Below, piece by piece: positions 1 to 13,170 of a stretch of DNA of 64,000 nucleotides. Each line of letters begins with the position of its first letter. The stretch's first letter is position 1. Origin of the DNA: Dallia pectoralis (Eukaryota > Chordata > Actinopteri > Esociformes > Umbridae); assembly GCA_029465975.1 (NCBI GenBank), contig CM055728.1, positions 28,922,052 through 28,986,051 on the forward strand. Reading direction: 5' to 3'. The notes under the pieces were generated by a model. It was not told the origin of the DNA. It made no database searches and was given only the letters and a program-made list of their open reading frames with translations. The translations under genes were made by a program, and so were the position numbers.

Positions 1-458
1 GTGTGCACATGCGTGTGTATGTGTGTATGCGTGTATGTGTGTGTGCACGTGTATGTGTGTGCGCGTGTATGTGTGTGCACGTGTATGTGTGTGCGCGTGT
101 ATGTGTGTGCACGTGTATGTGTGTGCGCGTGTATGTGTGTGCGCGTGTATGTGTGTGCACGTGTATGTGTGTGCGCGTGTATGTGTGTGCGCGTGTATGT
201 GTGTGCACGTGTATGCGCGTGTATGTGTGTGCGCGTGTATGTGTGTGCACGTGTATGTGTTTGCACGTGTATGTGTGTGCGCGTGTATGTGTGTGCACGT
301 GTATGTGTTTACTAGTGTATGTGTGTGCACGTGTATGTGTGTGCGCGTGTATGTGTGTGCGCGTGTATGTGTGTGCGCGTGTATGTGTGTGCGCGTGTAT
401 GTGTGTGCGCGTGTATGTGTGTGCACGTGTATGTGTGTGCGCGTGTATGTGTGTGCAC
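1..458. repeat. 16-bp GT-rich minisatellite
   Basis: The window opens inside a tandem array of a 16 bp unit, GTGTATGTGTGTGCAC, alternating with a variant ending GCGC. The alternating purine-pyrimidine sequence is of the kind that can adopt Z-DNA. Cysteine/valine-rich open frames across it are artefacts of the repeat. The left edge lies outside the window. Confidence 0.9.
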
Positions 459-979
459 CACCATATTTTCACCACCTTCACAATCTTTGGCACTGGCACT
501 TGTTGACTTAAACCTCACAAAGCTTTTGGGTCCATTGCCAAGCTTACTCAAATCAGTCTTGTAATTGGTCTAAAGTAAACCATCAACACTGAACAATAAA
601 AGTGCAATCTGGTCTGGACTGCTGTGGCTCTGTTATAGGGGTACAAGCTCCATCTCTCTCTCACATAAACATCTGGGCTCCATCACTCTGTGCTTCCATG
701 CATGTGGTAGTGTTTAAAAGTCCTCCGTCTTGAAGCACTGAGCACTGAGGCAAACGTATTTCTGACTCTTCCACTGCCAACCATTCAGCAACGGTGGTCT
801 ATTTCTGCTTTTGACCAGTCTTTACCAGCAGAATGGCTGAGTTTGTTAAGTAAATCCTAATGGATAGAGGTCTTATTCGTGAATTTGTGCCATTATAAGG
901 ACTAGTTTCAGCTTGTGCTTGACCCTTGGGACCATTGCCATGTTGCTGGTACCGGGTGGAGCAGGTCCCGGGTGGAGCA
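459..979. other. Non-coding spacer, no gene seen
   Basis: Single-copy sequence between two arrays. I see no convincing open frame, splice pattern or RNA gene. Confidence 0.5.
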
Positions 980-1092
980 GGGAACCTGCCGTCCCTGAAC
1001 CTGCCGCCCAGGGAACCTGCCGTCCCTGAACCTGCCGCCCAGGGAACCTGCCGTCCCTGAACCTGCCGCCCAGGGATCCTGCCGTCCCGAGT
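980..1092. repeat. 31-bp minisatellite, about 3.7 copies
   Basis: The unit starts GGGAACCTGCCGTCCCTGAA and ends CTGCCGCCCA. Successive starts are 31 bp apart at 980, 1011 and 1042. A degenerate GGGTGGAGCAGG motif precedes it. The array is GC-rich compared with its surroundings. Confidence 0.85.
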
Positions 1093-1161
1093 TGAACCAG
1101 CTGCCGTTTCAGAGTCCTTCACTCTTACCGTTCTGTCTGGAGTTATAGACCGAACATACGT

Positions 1162-1785
1162 CCCGTGTGTCTCGTGTCTCCTGTGTCCAGTGTCTCCTGT
1201 GTGTCCCACATGTCTTGTGTGTCCTGTGTCCCGTGTCTCCTGTGTGTGCCATGTGTCCTGTGTGTCCTGTGTGTGCCATGTGTCCTGTGTGTCCTGTGTA
1301 TCCCATATGTCCTGTGTGTGCCATGTGTCCTGTGTGTCCTGTGTGTCCCACATGTCTTGTGTGTCCTGTGTCCAGTGTCTCCTGTGTGGGCCATGTGTCC
1401 TGTGTGTCCTGTGTGTGCCATGTGTCCCGTGTGTCTCGTGTCTCCTGTGTCCAGTGTCTCCTGTGTGTCCCACATGTCTTGTGTGTCCTGTCTCCTGTGT
1501 GTCCCACATGTCTTGTGTGTCCTGTGTCCCGTGTCTCCTGTGTGTGCCATGTGTCCTGTGTGTCCTGTGTGTGCCATGTGTCCTGTGTGTCCTGTGTGTG
1601 CCATGTGTCCTGTGTGTCCTGTGTGTGCCATGTGTCCTGTGTGTCCTGTGTGTGCCATGTGTCCTGTGTGTCCTGTGTGTGCCATGTGTCCTGTGTGTCC
1701 TGTGTATCCCATATGTCCTGTGTGTCCTGTGTATCCCATATGTCCTGTGTGTCCTGTGTATCCCATATGTCCTGTGTCTGTGAGG
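1162..1785. repeat. TGTGTCC-rich minisatellite, 27-bp core unit
   Basis: Tandem array built from TGTGTCC, TGTGTGCCA and TGTCTCC blocks. Between about 1540 and 1700 it is regular with a 27 bp period, for example CCATGTGTCC at 1574 and 1601. The period is a multiple of three, so long open frames exist on both strands, but their composition is purely repetitive and I do not treat them as genes. Confidence 0.85.
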
Positions 1786-4003
1786 TGCCTATTGGAGCCA
1801 TGGTGATTGCATTGAACTTAGCTGCCCAAACCGTTACGTAACCTGAGGTGCCTTTATATTCTCATGTGCATGTTCAGTTTCATATGAAGTCTTTTAGAAA
1901 ATAAGTAAATAATTGTTTCACTCTCACACCTCTAAGCATTCAGTATGTGCCGAACAAACACCTCCCAGGAAAATGAACACATCTAATATTCTATTAATTA
2001 TGACGCAAAAATATATTTTTTCCAGTGTTCCCCCAGAGGCTAATAAATGAAGCTATACTTGAAACAGCCAAAGATTGAATGTTCTTGTTTCCAGTTCAGG
2101 TCTGAAGTGCTAGAGAGTGGATGCTGGGAATTATGTAAAGGGATCTTGCTAGACGCAGAGATGTGGATTTGTCAATAGAGGATGAGCCTGGCTTAAAACC
2201 ATGGTTCACTGAACACATTTCATTACCTAACCAGGTGTGATGCACAAAATGATTAAGCTTCTAAATTAACATGTTCTGTTATTCAAGATGGTCTGTTCAT
2301 AGAGTGACCGAAAAAGAGAATGAACAACAACGAGACAATTTGAGTTATTCGTAATTGGGAGTTTGTGGTAGAACTTAGAACTACTTATTAGCTGAGCACA
2401 ACAAACGCTGACAGCTCGGTGCGCTGACTAAAAAACTCTAAACCTTTCAACAGAGTGAGTGAAATTGAAAAAGAGAGAGAAAGGCAGAGAAAAAATGAGA
2501 GAAAACTATTTCCATACAGGGCTGGTAGACAACTGTTTTTATTTTCTTCCTTCTGTTATGAACTTTGCTTATTCCTTAATAAAATTGGGTTATGTGGTTG
2601 TCCTGAATCAATACAGCAAGTTGCTCGGTATATGCACGAAATGACAGGTATGTAAAATGTAAAATAGCTAATATGAACATGTAGTAAATAAAGGTGTTCG
2701 GTTGTTGAAGGGTTTTATAGCTTGTCAAGACAGCCTGCCACGCTCGAGCCACGGACCAACCCAAAGCGCTGGTCATTAAACTTAACTACAAAAAAGTGGA
2801 AAAAACAAGCTGGGAGGCCAACAGTTTTCCCTGTGGGGAGGCCGGCAATTTACTCAAATCTCAAGTAATTTATTTTTCCTCAATGTCCCCTTGTCTGGGG
2901 CTCTGAATACAGGAGATCAGTGCGGACGTATCCAGTTGTACTGTAACAGCTAATGCATACCGTAGTAGAAGCTGTGTCTTCTCAAACGGAGCAGGCCCGC
3001 TGGAGGGACAGGAATGCTATAGGATCCCTGGTTTCACAACGCCCTGACGTGGTGCCTCGTGGTGAGGCAGTATATTCTCAGACGCCTCGAGACAGGCCTT
3101 CAGTGTGTTTCTCCGTCGGGGACGGTCTAGTGAAAACGATCACATCTTTTGTCAGTGTGAGGGCTGAACGAAAAATGCAAAGGATTTGCTCAGAAACGTG
3201 TCGGAACATTTGAAAACCGGTCCGTTGAATCAGTGCCGTCTTGACTAATCTCCATACCTTTCCCACGTACTGTACGCCCGACAGTTTGAAGAAGTTGTTG
3301 AATGTGCTTACCGGTTTTTTAGGCTTCACTAAGATTAAAAAACAAACTTGAGGAAACAAATGCACAAAAAGGTGCAAGATGACTTGTCTTTTCGTGTACT
3401 TATATGGGTGTTTTAAAAACGACATAATCTCCCTGAGGGTGCTATGTTCTATAGCTGTCCTCGTCACTTTACGCCCCCCACAGAACCTCCTCCTGTCTCC
3501 ATTCCATTCCTGCCACAATATAAATCTGTTTACCTCGTCTTGTCGGAGATCTTGAAGTTCACAGGCCAAATTGTGAGATTCCACCACAAATGATATAGTG
3601 CCAGTGAGAAAAGCATCCCCTTGTAAAACCAGTGCGTTTCTGTGTTTGCTTTCTCCCCCACAGGCTATTGTGGGGCACTCCATTTCTGCCTTCCATGCCA
3701 TATAACATTCATCCTTATTTCCTCGGGTCCCTGCTGATCCACTAACATCTTCATTACTAAGACAAGAACGAGGCAGTATGAGAGACGTTTCTCAATTGAA
3801 CAGCGCAGCCACATTCAAGCGAAGAGAACCGAAGTGCAAAATGCAAGCCAAATAGGAACTCGCTGGAGAAATAATGGTGTATTTTTGTGTTTCTCGTGGG
3901 GTGTAACCGCATTGCATTTTAGTCTTGTCTTTACATGTGTGCAGTGATCTGTCGTGTTGCATTCTATTTTTGTCTTAAAACGTATGAAGCAATCAGCTCT
4001 GCT
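1786..4003. other. Single-copy spacer with one unexplained 207-codon ORF
   Basis: No recognised gene. The minus strand carries one non-repetitive open frame of 207 codons (3078-3701). I do not recognise the product, there is no visible splice or promoter context, and the composition does not look clearly coding, so I leave it as a possible chance ORF. The right end (about 3961-4018) is duplicated at the far side of the next array. Confidence 0.4.
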
Positions 4004-6835
4004 GCATCTTTACATGTGTGTAGTGATCTGTCATGGTACATGCTAGACTTATTGTTACATGTGTGTAGTGATCTGTCATGTTACATGCTAGACTTATTGT
4101 TACATGTGTGTAGTGATCTGCCATGTTACATGCTAGTATTATTGGTACATGTGTGAAGTGATCTGTCATGTTACATGCTAGACTTATTGTTACATGTGTG
4201 AAGTGATCTGTCATGTTACATGCTAGTCTTATTGTTACATGTGTGAAGTGATCTGTCATGTTACATGCTAGACTTATTGTTATATGTGTGTAGTGATCTG
4301 TCATGTTACATGCTAGTCTTATTGGTACATGTGTGAAGTGATCTGCCATGTTACATGCTAGTCTTATTATTACATGTGTGAAGTGATCTGTCATGTTACA
4401 TGCTAGACTTATTGTTACATGTGTGAAGGGATCTGTCATGGTACATGCTAGTCTTATTGGTACATGTGTGAAGTGATCTGCCATGTTACATGCTAGACTT
4501 ATTGTTACATGTGTGTAGTGATCTGCCATGTTACATGCTAGTCTTATTGGTACATGTGTGAAGTGATCTGTCATGTTACATGCTAGTCTTATTGTTACAT
4601 GTGTGTAGTGATCTGCCATGTTACATGCTAGACTTATTGGTACATGTGTGAAGTGATCTGTCATGTTACATGCTAGTCTTATTGGTACATGTGTGAAGTG
4701 ATCTGTCATGTTACATGCTAGTCTTGTTGTTACATGTGTGAAGTGATCTGTCATGTTACATGCTAGTCTCATTGGTACATGTGTGAAGTGATCTGTCTTG
4801 TTACATGCTAGTCTAATTGTTACATGTGTGAAGTGATCTGTCATGTTATATGCTAGTCTTATTGTTACATGTGTGAAGTGATCTGCCATGTTACATGCTA
4901 GACTTATTGTTACATGTGTAGTGATCTGCCATGTTACATGCTAGTCTTATTGTTACATGTGTGAAGTGATCTGTCATGTTACATGCTAGACTTATTGTTA
5001 CATGTGTGAAGTGATCTGTCATGTTACATGCTAGACTTATTGTTACATGTGTGTAGTGATCTGCCATGTTACATGCTAGTCTTATTGGTACATGTGTGAA
5101 GTGATCTGTCATGTTACATGCTAGTCTTATTGTTACATGTGTGTAGTGATCTGCCATGTTACATGCTAGACTTATTGTTACATGTGTGTAGTGATCTGCC
5201 ATGTTACATGCTAGTCTTATTGGTACATGTGTGAAGTGATCTGTCATGTTACATGCTAGTCTTATTGTTACATGTGTGTAGTGATCTGCCATGTTACATG
5301 CTAGTCTTATTGGTACATGTGTGAAGTGATCTGTCATGTTACATGCTAGTCTTATTGGTACATGTGTGAAGTGATCTGTCATGTTACATGCTAGTCTTGT
5401 TGTTACATGTGTGAAGTGATCTGTCATGTTACATGCTAGTCTCATTGGTACATGTGTGAAGTGATCTGTCTTGTTACATGCTAGTCTAATTGTTACATGT
5501 GTGAAGTGATCTGTCATGTTACATGCTAGTCTTATTGTTACATGTGTGAAGTGATCTGCCATGTTACATGCTAGACTTATTGTTACATGTGAAGTGATCT
5601 GCCATGTTACATGCTAGTCTTATTGTTACATGTGTGAAGTGATCTGTCATGTTACATGCTAGACTTATTGTTACATGTGTGAAGTGATCTGTCATGTTAC
5701 ATGCTAGTCTTATTGGTACATGTGTGAAGTGATCTGCCATGTTACATGCTAGACTTATTGTTACATGTGTGTAGTGATCTGCCATTGCTAGTCTTACATG
5801 TGTGAAGTGATCTGTCATGTTACATGCTAGTCTTATTGTTACATGTGTGTAGTGATCTGCCATGTTACATTAGACTTATTGTTACATATGTGAAGTGATC
5901 TGCCATGTTACATGCTAGTCTTATTGTTACATGTGTGAAGTGATCTGTCATGTTACATGCTAGACTTATTGTTACTTATGTCATGTTACATTAGTCTTAT
6001 TGGTGTGTGAAGTGATCTGCCATGTTACATGCTAGACTTATTGTTACATGTGTGTAGTGATCTGCCATGTTACATGCTAGTCTTATTGGTACATGTGTGA
6101 AGTGATCTGTCATGTTACATGCTAGTCTTATTGTTACATGTGTGTAGTGATCTGCCATGTTACATGCTAGACTTATTGTTACATGTGTGTAGTGATCTGC
6201 CATGTTACATGCTAGTCTTATTGGTACATGTGTGAAGTGATCTGTCATGTTACATGCTAGTCTTATTGTTACATGTGTGTAGTGATCTGCCATGTTACAT
6301 GCTAGTCTTATTGGTACATGTGTGAAGTGATCTGTCATGTTACATGCTAGTCTTATTGGTACATGTGTGAAGTGATCTGTCATGTTACATGCTAGTCTTG
6401 TTGTTACATGTGTGAAGTGATCTGTCATGTTACATGCTAGTCTCATTGGTACATGTGTGAAGTGATCTGTCTTGTTACATGCTAGTCTTATTGTTACATG
6501 TGTGAAGTGATCTGTCATGTTACATGCTAGTCTTATTGTTACATGTGTGAAGTGATCTGCCATGTTACATGCTAGACTTATTGTTACATGTGTAGTGATC
6601 TGCCATGTTACATGCTAGTCTTATTGGTACATGTGTGAAGTGATCTATCATGTTACATGCTAGTCTTATTGTTACATGTGTGAAGTGATCTGTCATGTTA
6701 CATGCTAGTCTTATTGTTACATGTGTGTAGTGATCTGCCATGTTAGATGCTAGTATTATTGGTACATGTGTGTAGTGATCTGTCATGTTACATGCTAGTC
6801 TTATTGTTACATGTGTGAAGTGATCTGCCATGTTA
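4004..6835. repeat. 45-bp minisatellite, about 60 copies, with higher-order structure
   Basis: The unit starts TTACATGCTAGTCTTATTG and ends GTGATCTGTCATG, 45 bp long. Because 45 is a multiple of three, the minus strand stays open over long stretches with a 15-residue period (motif DHFTHV...LACN). A rare CTGTCTTG variant recurs near 4797, 5470 and 6474 within the same order of neighbouring variants, which shows that blocks of many units were duplicated. A few units are truncated around 5780-5990. There is no sign of a flanking coding exon. Confidence 0.95.
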
Positions 6836-7402
6836 CATTGTATTTTTGTTAAAATGTATGGATCAATCAGCTCTGCTGCATCGTCTTTACATGTGTGAAG
6901 CGGTCTGCTATAATACAGTACAGAACAATAAAGTAAGTCCGGGGGTGGAGTGAATGTCATGACAGAGGGACAGGTTTTCTCACACCTTACTTTTCAGTAA
7001 TCTCCTGTTTTATGTTGTGGAGAAACCAGACCGGTCTGTTAAACTGTAACAGATACAAAAGCCCATTCAAACAGTGCAAACTCTGCACACTATCTAGCAC
7101 ACAGGGTTAAATGTGATCTGGTTTACAGTTGTTTGAAGTAATCAGGTTTACAGTTGCTTAAAGCAAACTGGTTAACAGTTGTTTACAGTAATCTGGTTTA
7201 CAGTTTTTTGAAAGTGATCTGGTTTACAGTTTCTTTTAAGTGATCTGGTTTTCGGTTGTTCAAAGTGATTTGGTTTACAGTTGTTTACAGGGTGTTGTGT
7301 TCCTCTTGGTAGGAAACAGACATATGTGAATCGTGTTGTGGGTTCCGTAAGCATAGAGATATGTAGTCCATCCAATAAAGCTGTAATAGCATGTGCCTTC
7401 GG
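6836..7402. other. Spacer with diverged GTTTACAGTTGTTT repeats
   Basis: It begins with a diverged copy of the sequence that also flanks the left side of the 45 bp array. From about 7110 to 7290 a short degenerate repeat of the type TGATCTGGTTTACAGTTG occurs about eight times. No gene seen. Confidence 0.5.
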
Positions 7403-7405
7403 GTA

Positions 7406-7470
<65 letters not shown>
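7403..7470. repeat. (GT)n microsatellite
   Basis: Uninterrupted GT dinucleotide run of about 65 bp. Confidence 0.95.
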
Positions 7471-7979
7471 AATTCCTTGTGTGTGACTGTACACACAATA
7501 TGTTCTGAACATTTCGAAAATAGAATCTGCGTTTGTGACAGCAGTAGTCTAATTGGATACAGTTGCAGATTGTGATGGTTAATATAATCGTAAAGAAGAG
7601 AGCCTTATTGTCTTCACCGGATGAAGGAAAATAGTGAAAGGTGCATACTGAGGGATAACAGCAAGACTGTTTTCAATTGCCTCAAAGCACTTCAGAGGGC
7701 ATTAAGCTTTGCACAAGAATGTGGGGGAACCAGTGGAGGAAGAAAACAAGAAGGCTGGCTGAGAAAAAACGCAAACTCATAGCTCAAATTAAAAACACGT
7801 GTGAAGTTGACTGAGAGAGCTTTATGATGGTTTTTTTACGGCTCTTGGAAATGTGCGTTATTGTCATGCGTGTTGTCATGCGTGTTGAACATGTTCCAAA
7901 TGGATGTTAGATGGCGCATTAAACTGAAAGTGTCACTGTGCCAAGAACTGTCAGTATTCTTTATAACACCAGTCAAAAC

Positions 7980-8041
7980 TGGAGCTAACTAGAGCTAACT
8001 GGAGCTAACTAGAGCTAACTAGAGCTAACTAAAGCTAACTT
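7980..8041. repeat. 10-bp tandem repeat, AGAGCTAACT
   Basis: About six copies of a 10 bp unit, GAGCTAACTA or GAGCTAACTG. Confidence 0.85.
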
Positions 8042-9287
8042 CAGCCATCATAAGATATAAACCATCACAAACAATCATTTGTAATACAGAAGTCCTTTTT
8101 AAGTCAAATAGAAACCCAAAATCAATGTGATTTCAGCGGATTAGTTAGTTGACAAATGCTCTAGATTACATAATTATATTTTCGTCTTGGCTATTGACTG
8201 AAATTGAGTCATAATACCAATAAAACATTGCGGCAAAACGACTCTCTTTGCATTCTTACATCATTACATTTTTATCCAATTCAAATAGTCTGTGAGTTTT
8301 GCATTTCATGTAGGCTTACACCTCCTTACCCTTTTCATTCTAGTGTAACTATCTTTAGTTGACTTTTATGTATATTGGGTAAATACAAGGAAAGAAATGT
8401 ATTGACAAGTCTCACCTGTCCTCACACGATTGACAAGGTTATCAAAACGCAAAGCCTGGACGGGCCTAAACAAAACACACAGACCTGATGAGGAGCAATT
8501 CTAAAAATACTTCCGGGATAAATGACTGGTGAACCAGTATAAATATATTGCAGTTTGGTTTCATGAAGTATCTATTGTCTGTGATGAATTACCGCAAGAG
8601 TGCATGATGACTTTATATGTAATAAAATGGAATGGTCTTTTTTCCAACTTGTTGTGTGTCCTGGATCATTTTTACTGGACTTATTTTCGTTGCCCCACAC
8701 TGTGTCACAATGCCCTCTACGAAACAAAGCCTGCAGTGCTGGAGAACAGCAAACAAACCCATAGACCAGAAAAACTGCCCATGATTTTCTGGGCCTGGCA
8801 AAATAGCGGAGTTGCCAGTCTGACTTGGTCTGCCGGAGCACTGGTCGATGAGTAACTGAAATACGAATCAGTACACCCGAACTTCTGTGAACATTTATTC
8901 AGTGGCATTGGCAAACAGAGCACGCTTCTGCAACTGTATAACTTTGATGGCTTAAGTAGCACTAGAATCTGGGTTACCGTGTTTTTCCCCGACGTATAAC
9001 GATGAACTCAGCCTAACCCCTCTGTATGAAGCGCTGGAGACTTGTCATCGCCCGGAAAATGGGTCGGTAAACACTGTTGATGTCACCGGTCATTTGCTCT
9101 CACCTTCATCAACTGGTAAACGACAGTCTCCTGGATTGGTCCACAAAGGCGTCTGTGTGTTCAAATCCTCAAACGTTGAGACACTTTCCAGCCACACTTT
9201 TGTGATGAGTACATGATGAGTACATGTGAAGTACTTTACTCTGCTTGTTGCTCTCAATTGTTTTTGTGTGGTTCCTACATTGAGCAA
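8042..9287. other. Non-coding spacer, no gene seen
   Basis: Single-copy, moderately AT-rich sequence. The open frames of 60-110 codons in several frames overlap one another and carry no recognisable domain. Confidence 0.5.
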
Positions 9288-10484
9288 ACAGAGAGGCATA
9301 CCTTTAGACATGGCCACAGGAAGTAGGGGTGCTGCAAACAGAGGCATACCTTTAGACATGGCCACAGGAAGTAGGGGTCCTGTAAACAGAGGCATACCTT
9401 TAGACATGGCCACAGGAAGTAGTGGTGCTGCAAACAGAGGCACCCTTTAGACATGGCCACAGGAAGTAGGGGTGCTGCAAACAGAGGCACCCTTTAGACA
9501 TGGCCACAGGAAGTAGGGGTCCTGTAAACAGAGGCATACCTTTAGACATGGCCACGGGAAGGACGGGTGATGCAAACAGAGGCACCCTTTAGACATGGCC
9601 ACAGGAAGTAGGGGTGCTGCAAACAGAGGCACCCTTTAGACATGGCCACAGGAAGTAGGGGTCCTGTAAACAGAGGCACCCTTTAGACATGGCCACAGGA
9701 AGTAGGGGTCCTGTAAACAGAGGCATACCTTTAGACATGGCCACAGGAAGTAGTGGTGCTGCAAACAGAGGCACCCTTTAGACATGGCCACAGGAAGTAG
9801 GGGTCCTGTAAACAGAGGCATACCTTTAGACATGGCCACAGGAAGTAGGGGTGCTGCAAACAGAGGCTTACCTTTAGACATGGCCACAGGAAGTAGGGGT
9901 CCTGTAAACAGAGGCATACCTTTAGACATGGCCACAGGAAGTAGGGGTGCTGCAAACAGAGGCACCCTTTAGACATGGCCACAGGAAGTAGGGGTCCTGT
10001 AAACAGAGGCATACCTTTAGACATGGCCACGGGAAGGACGGGTGATGCAAACAGAGCCACCCTTTAGACATGGCCACAGGAAGTAGGGGTGCTGCAAACA
10101 GAGGCACCCTTTAGACATGGCCACAGGAAGTAGGGGTCCTGTAAACAGAGGCACCCTTTAGACATGGCCACAGGAAGTAGGGGTCCTGTAAACAGAGGCA
10201 TACCTTTAGACATGGCCACAGGAAGTAGTGGTGCTGCAAACAGAGGCACCCTTTAGACATGGCCACAGGAAGTAGGGGTCCTGTAAACAGAGGCATACCT
10301 TTAGACATGGCCACAGGAAGTAGGGGTGCTGCAAACAGAGGCTTACCTTTAGACATGGCCACAGGAAGTAGGGGTCCTGTAAACAGAGGCATACCTTTAG
10401 ACATGGCCACAGGAAGTAGGGGTCCTGTAAACAGAGGCATACCTTTAGACATGGCCACAGGAAGTACGGGTCCTGCAAACAGCA
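9288..10484. repeat. 47/48-bp minisatellite with 475-bp higher-order repeat
   Basis: The unit starts AGAGGCATACCTTTAGACAT and contains GGCCACAGGAAGTAGGGGT. Its length switches between 48 bp (GGCATACCTTT) and 47 bp (GGCACCCTTT). Unit variants recur in the same order 475 bp apart (positions near 9585 and 10060, 9632 and 10107, 9774 and 10249), so a block of ten units was duplicated. A GGGAAGGACGGGTGATG variant marks the block. Confidence 0.95.
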
Positions 10485-11217
10485 CAAGCTTAATAGATCT
10501 GTATTTGTGCTCCCTTTGAACTCTCCCCAGTGGGTGCTGACAGTTATACAAGTGATAATAATGACCGACAGGGCCTGTTGAAAATGAAGGCATCAACCTG
10601 TCACCATTCAACTTGCATTCAATTCAACAGATGAACTGGTAACAATTAGTCTGGTTGACGTGTGTGTTCTGCAAGAGCCAGTTTACCAGAGGATAATGAT
10701 TCTGAAGTAATGGACCCATCCTCTACTAACATTTCACACAAAGAACACAGTTTTCCTTTCTTTACAAAGCTCTCTAAAACAAAAACAAATAAGTCTTTGT
10801 CAGCGTCTTTTTTGAGGTTGGAAGTGTTATGTTATGCCAGCAATATTTGCACAAGTATGAGCCAATTAAGAGGGAACCAGCATACGTTCTGCAAGCAGTC
10901 TCGAGGAGACAATTAAGCAAAGATAATTTTTAGGTGGTTAATAACATTTTAATTAACATTGTAGTTAACACGACCAATAACGTAATAATTGTGTAATTAA
11001 TTAGGTCGAAACATTTTATTACATAGTAATTAGCATGTCAATAACACAATTACAAATTTTTTAACATTTCCTAGCGCTGTAGATCTAGTTTCATAATGTT
11101 GACAAATGGCTTAAATTACAATCCTGTATCGACCTTCGCTCATGTGTCCTTGTTCATTTAACCAACGTGACTCCACTGGAAGAACTTTCTGACCCACATG
11201 AGCAGTCATACAACATC
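10485..11217. other. AT-rich spacer, no gene seen
   Basis: The stretch from about 10920 to 11060 is dense in TTAAT/ATTAAC motifs. No coding or RNA feature recognised. Confidence 0.5.
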
Positions 11218-12106
11218 ACACAGTCCACACGGGTGACTAGCCAGCTAACACACAGTCCACACGGGTGACTAGCCAGCTAACACACAGTCCACACGGGTGA
11301 CTAGCCAGCTAACACACAGTCCACACTGGTGACTAGCCAGCTAACACACATTCCACACTCGTAACTAGCCAGCTAACACACATTCCACACTGGTAACTAG
11401 CCAGCTAACACACAGTCCACACTGGTAACTAGCCAGCTAACACACAGTCCACACTGGTAACTAGCCAGCTAACACAGTCTAGAAGGGTGACTAGCCAGCT
11501 AACACACAGTCCACATGGGTGACTAGCCAGCTAACACACAGTCCACATGGGTGACTAGCCAGATAACACACAGTCCACACTGGTTACTAGGCAGCTAACA
11601 CACAGTCCACACTGGTTACTAGCCAGCTAACACACAGTCCACACTGGTTACTAGGCAGCTAACACACAGTCCACACAGGTGACTAGCCAGCTACACACAG
11701 TCCACACTGGTTACTAGGTAGCTAACACACAGTCCACACTGGTAACTATCCAGCTAACACAGTCTAGAAGGGTGACTAGCCAGCTAACACACAGTCCACA
11801 TGGGTGACTAGCCAGCTAACACACAGTCCACATGGGTGACTAGCCAGCTAACACACAGTCCACACTGGTTACTAGGCAGCTAACACACAGTCCACACTGG
11901 TTACTAGGCAGCTAACACACAGTCCACACTGGTTACTAGGCAGCTAACACACAGTCCACACTGGTTACTAGGCAGCTAACACACAGTCCACACAGGTGAC
12001 TAGCCAGCTAACACACAGTCCACACAGGTGACAAGCCAGCTAACACACAGTCCACACTGGTTACTAGCCAGCTAACACACATTCCACAATGGTGACTAGG
12101 CAGCTA
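11218..12106. repeat. 32-bp minisatellite, about 28 copies
   Basis: The unit starts CACACAGTCCACACTGGT and ends GACTAGCCAGCTAA. Variants GGTTACTAGGCAGC and GTCTAGAAGGG recur in clusters, again pointing to block duplication. Confidence 0.95.
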
Positions 12107-12532
12107 AAAACAACTACTATGACTCAACAATAGGAGCATAATCACGCTGGGCCAAAACAAACCTCACCCAGAATGGCCACCGTCAACTCACATGTAGGTC
12201 AGGTCAGTTTGTTGTTGTCATAAACAGAGTAGCTGGCTGCATTTGGGACAAGTCACTCCCGCTTCTTTTAAGTCACTCCTCAGAGACCTCGTGTTGGCAC
12301 TGGCACGGGACGAGGAACGTGCCCAGCGAAGGGAGTGGAATTCAGAAACTGTTTATCCATCGGTTTCATCAATATGAATGATATAGCCAGACATCCAACG
12401 GCTATCGCTCTCTGTGAGCTGACGGCCAACTTCTACATAAGATCGGTAGAGTTGTAACAATAAAGCTCAGGTGGCTTGAGGCTAACAAAATAAGCACTTG
12501 TTTTAGTGAATTTCTGTCGGGGACCAGGTAGA
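12107..12532. other. Non-coding spacer, no gene seen
   Basis: Single-copy sequence between two minisatellites. No supported feature. Confidence 0.5.
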
Positions 12533-13170
12533 AAACAGCCCTGTGCCTGCCTGGTGGAAACAGCCCTGTGCCTGCCTGGTGGAAACAGCCCTGTGCCTGC
12601 CTGGTGGAAACAGCCCTGTGCCTGCCTGGTGGAAACAGCCCTGTGCCTGCCTGGTGGAAACAGCTGTGCCTGCCTGGTGGAAACAGCCCTGTGCCTGCCT
12701 GGTGGAAACAGCCCTGTGCCTGGTGGAAACAGCCCTGTGCCTGCCTGGTGGAATCAGCCCTGTGCCTGCTTGGTGGAAACAGCCCTATGTCTGGTGGAAT
12801 CAGCCCTGTCTCTGCCTGGTGGAAACAGCCCTGTGCCTGCCTGGTGGAAACAGCCCTGTGCCTGCCTCGTGGAAACAGCCCTGTGCCTGCCTCGTGGAAA
12901 CAGCCCTGTGCCTGCCTGGTGGAAACAGCCCTGTGCCTGCCTGGTGGAAACAGCCATGTGCCTGCCTGGTGGAAACAGCCATGTGCCTGCCTGGTGGAAA
13001 CAGCCCTGTGCCTGCCTGGTGTAAACAGCCCTGTGTCTGGTGTAAAGAGCCCTGTGTCTGGTGTAAACAGCCCTGTGCCTGCCTGGTGGAAACAGCCCTG
13101 TGCCTGCCTGGTGGAAACAGCCATGTGCCTGCCTGGTGGAAACAGCCCTGTGCCTGCCTGGTGGAATTAG
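12533..13170. repeat. 25-bp minisatellite, about 25 copies
   Basis: The unit starts CCCTGTGCCTGCCTGGTGG and ends AAACAG. Shorter units lacking CCTGCCTGG appear near 12720, 12785 and 13040. All six frames stay open for long stretches, which is an artefact. Confidence 0.95.

Noticed and set aside
4004..6835. CRISPR-like array
   Set aside because: The regular repeat has no unique spacers, there are no cas genes and the DNA is from a vertebrate.
3993..6960. Minus-strand 15-residue repeat proteins (DHFTHV...)
   Set aside because: They follow directly from the 45 bp unit length. Indels between blocks break the frame, and there is no promoter, splice site or flanking coding sequence.
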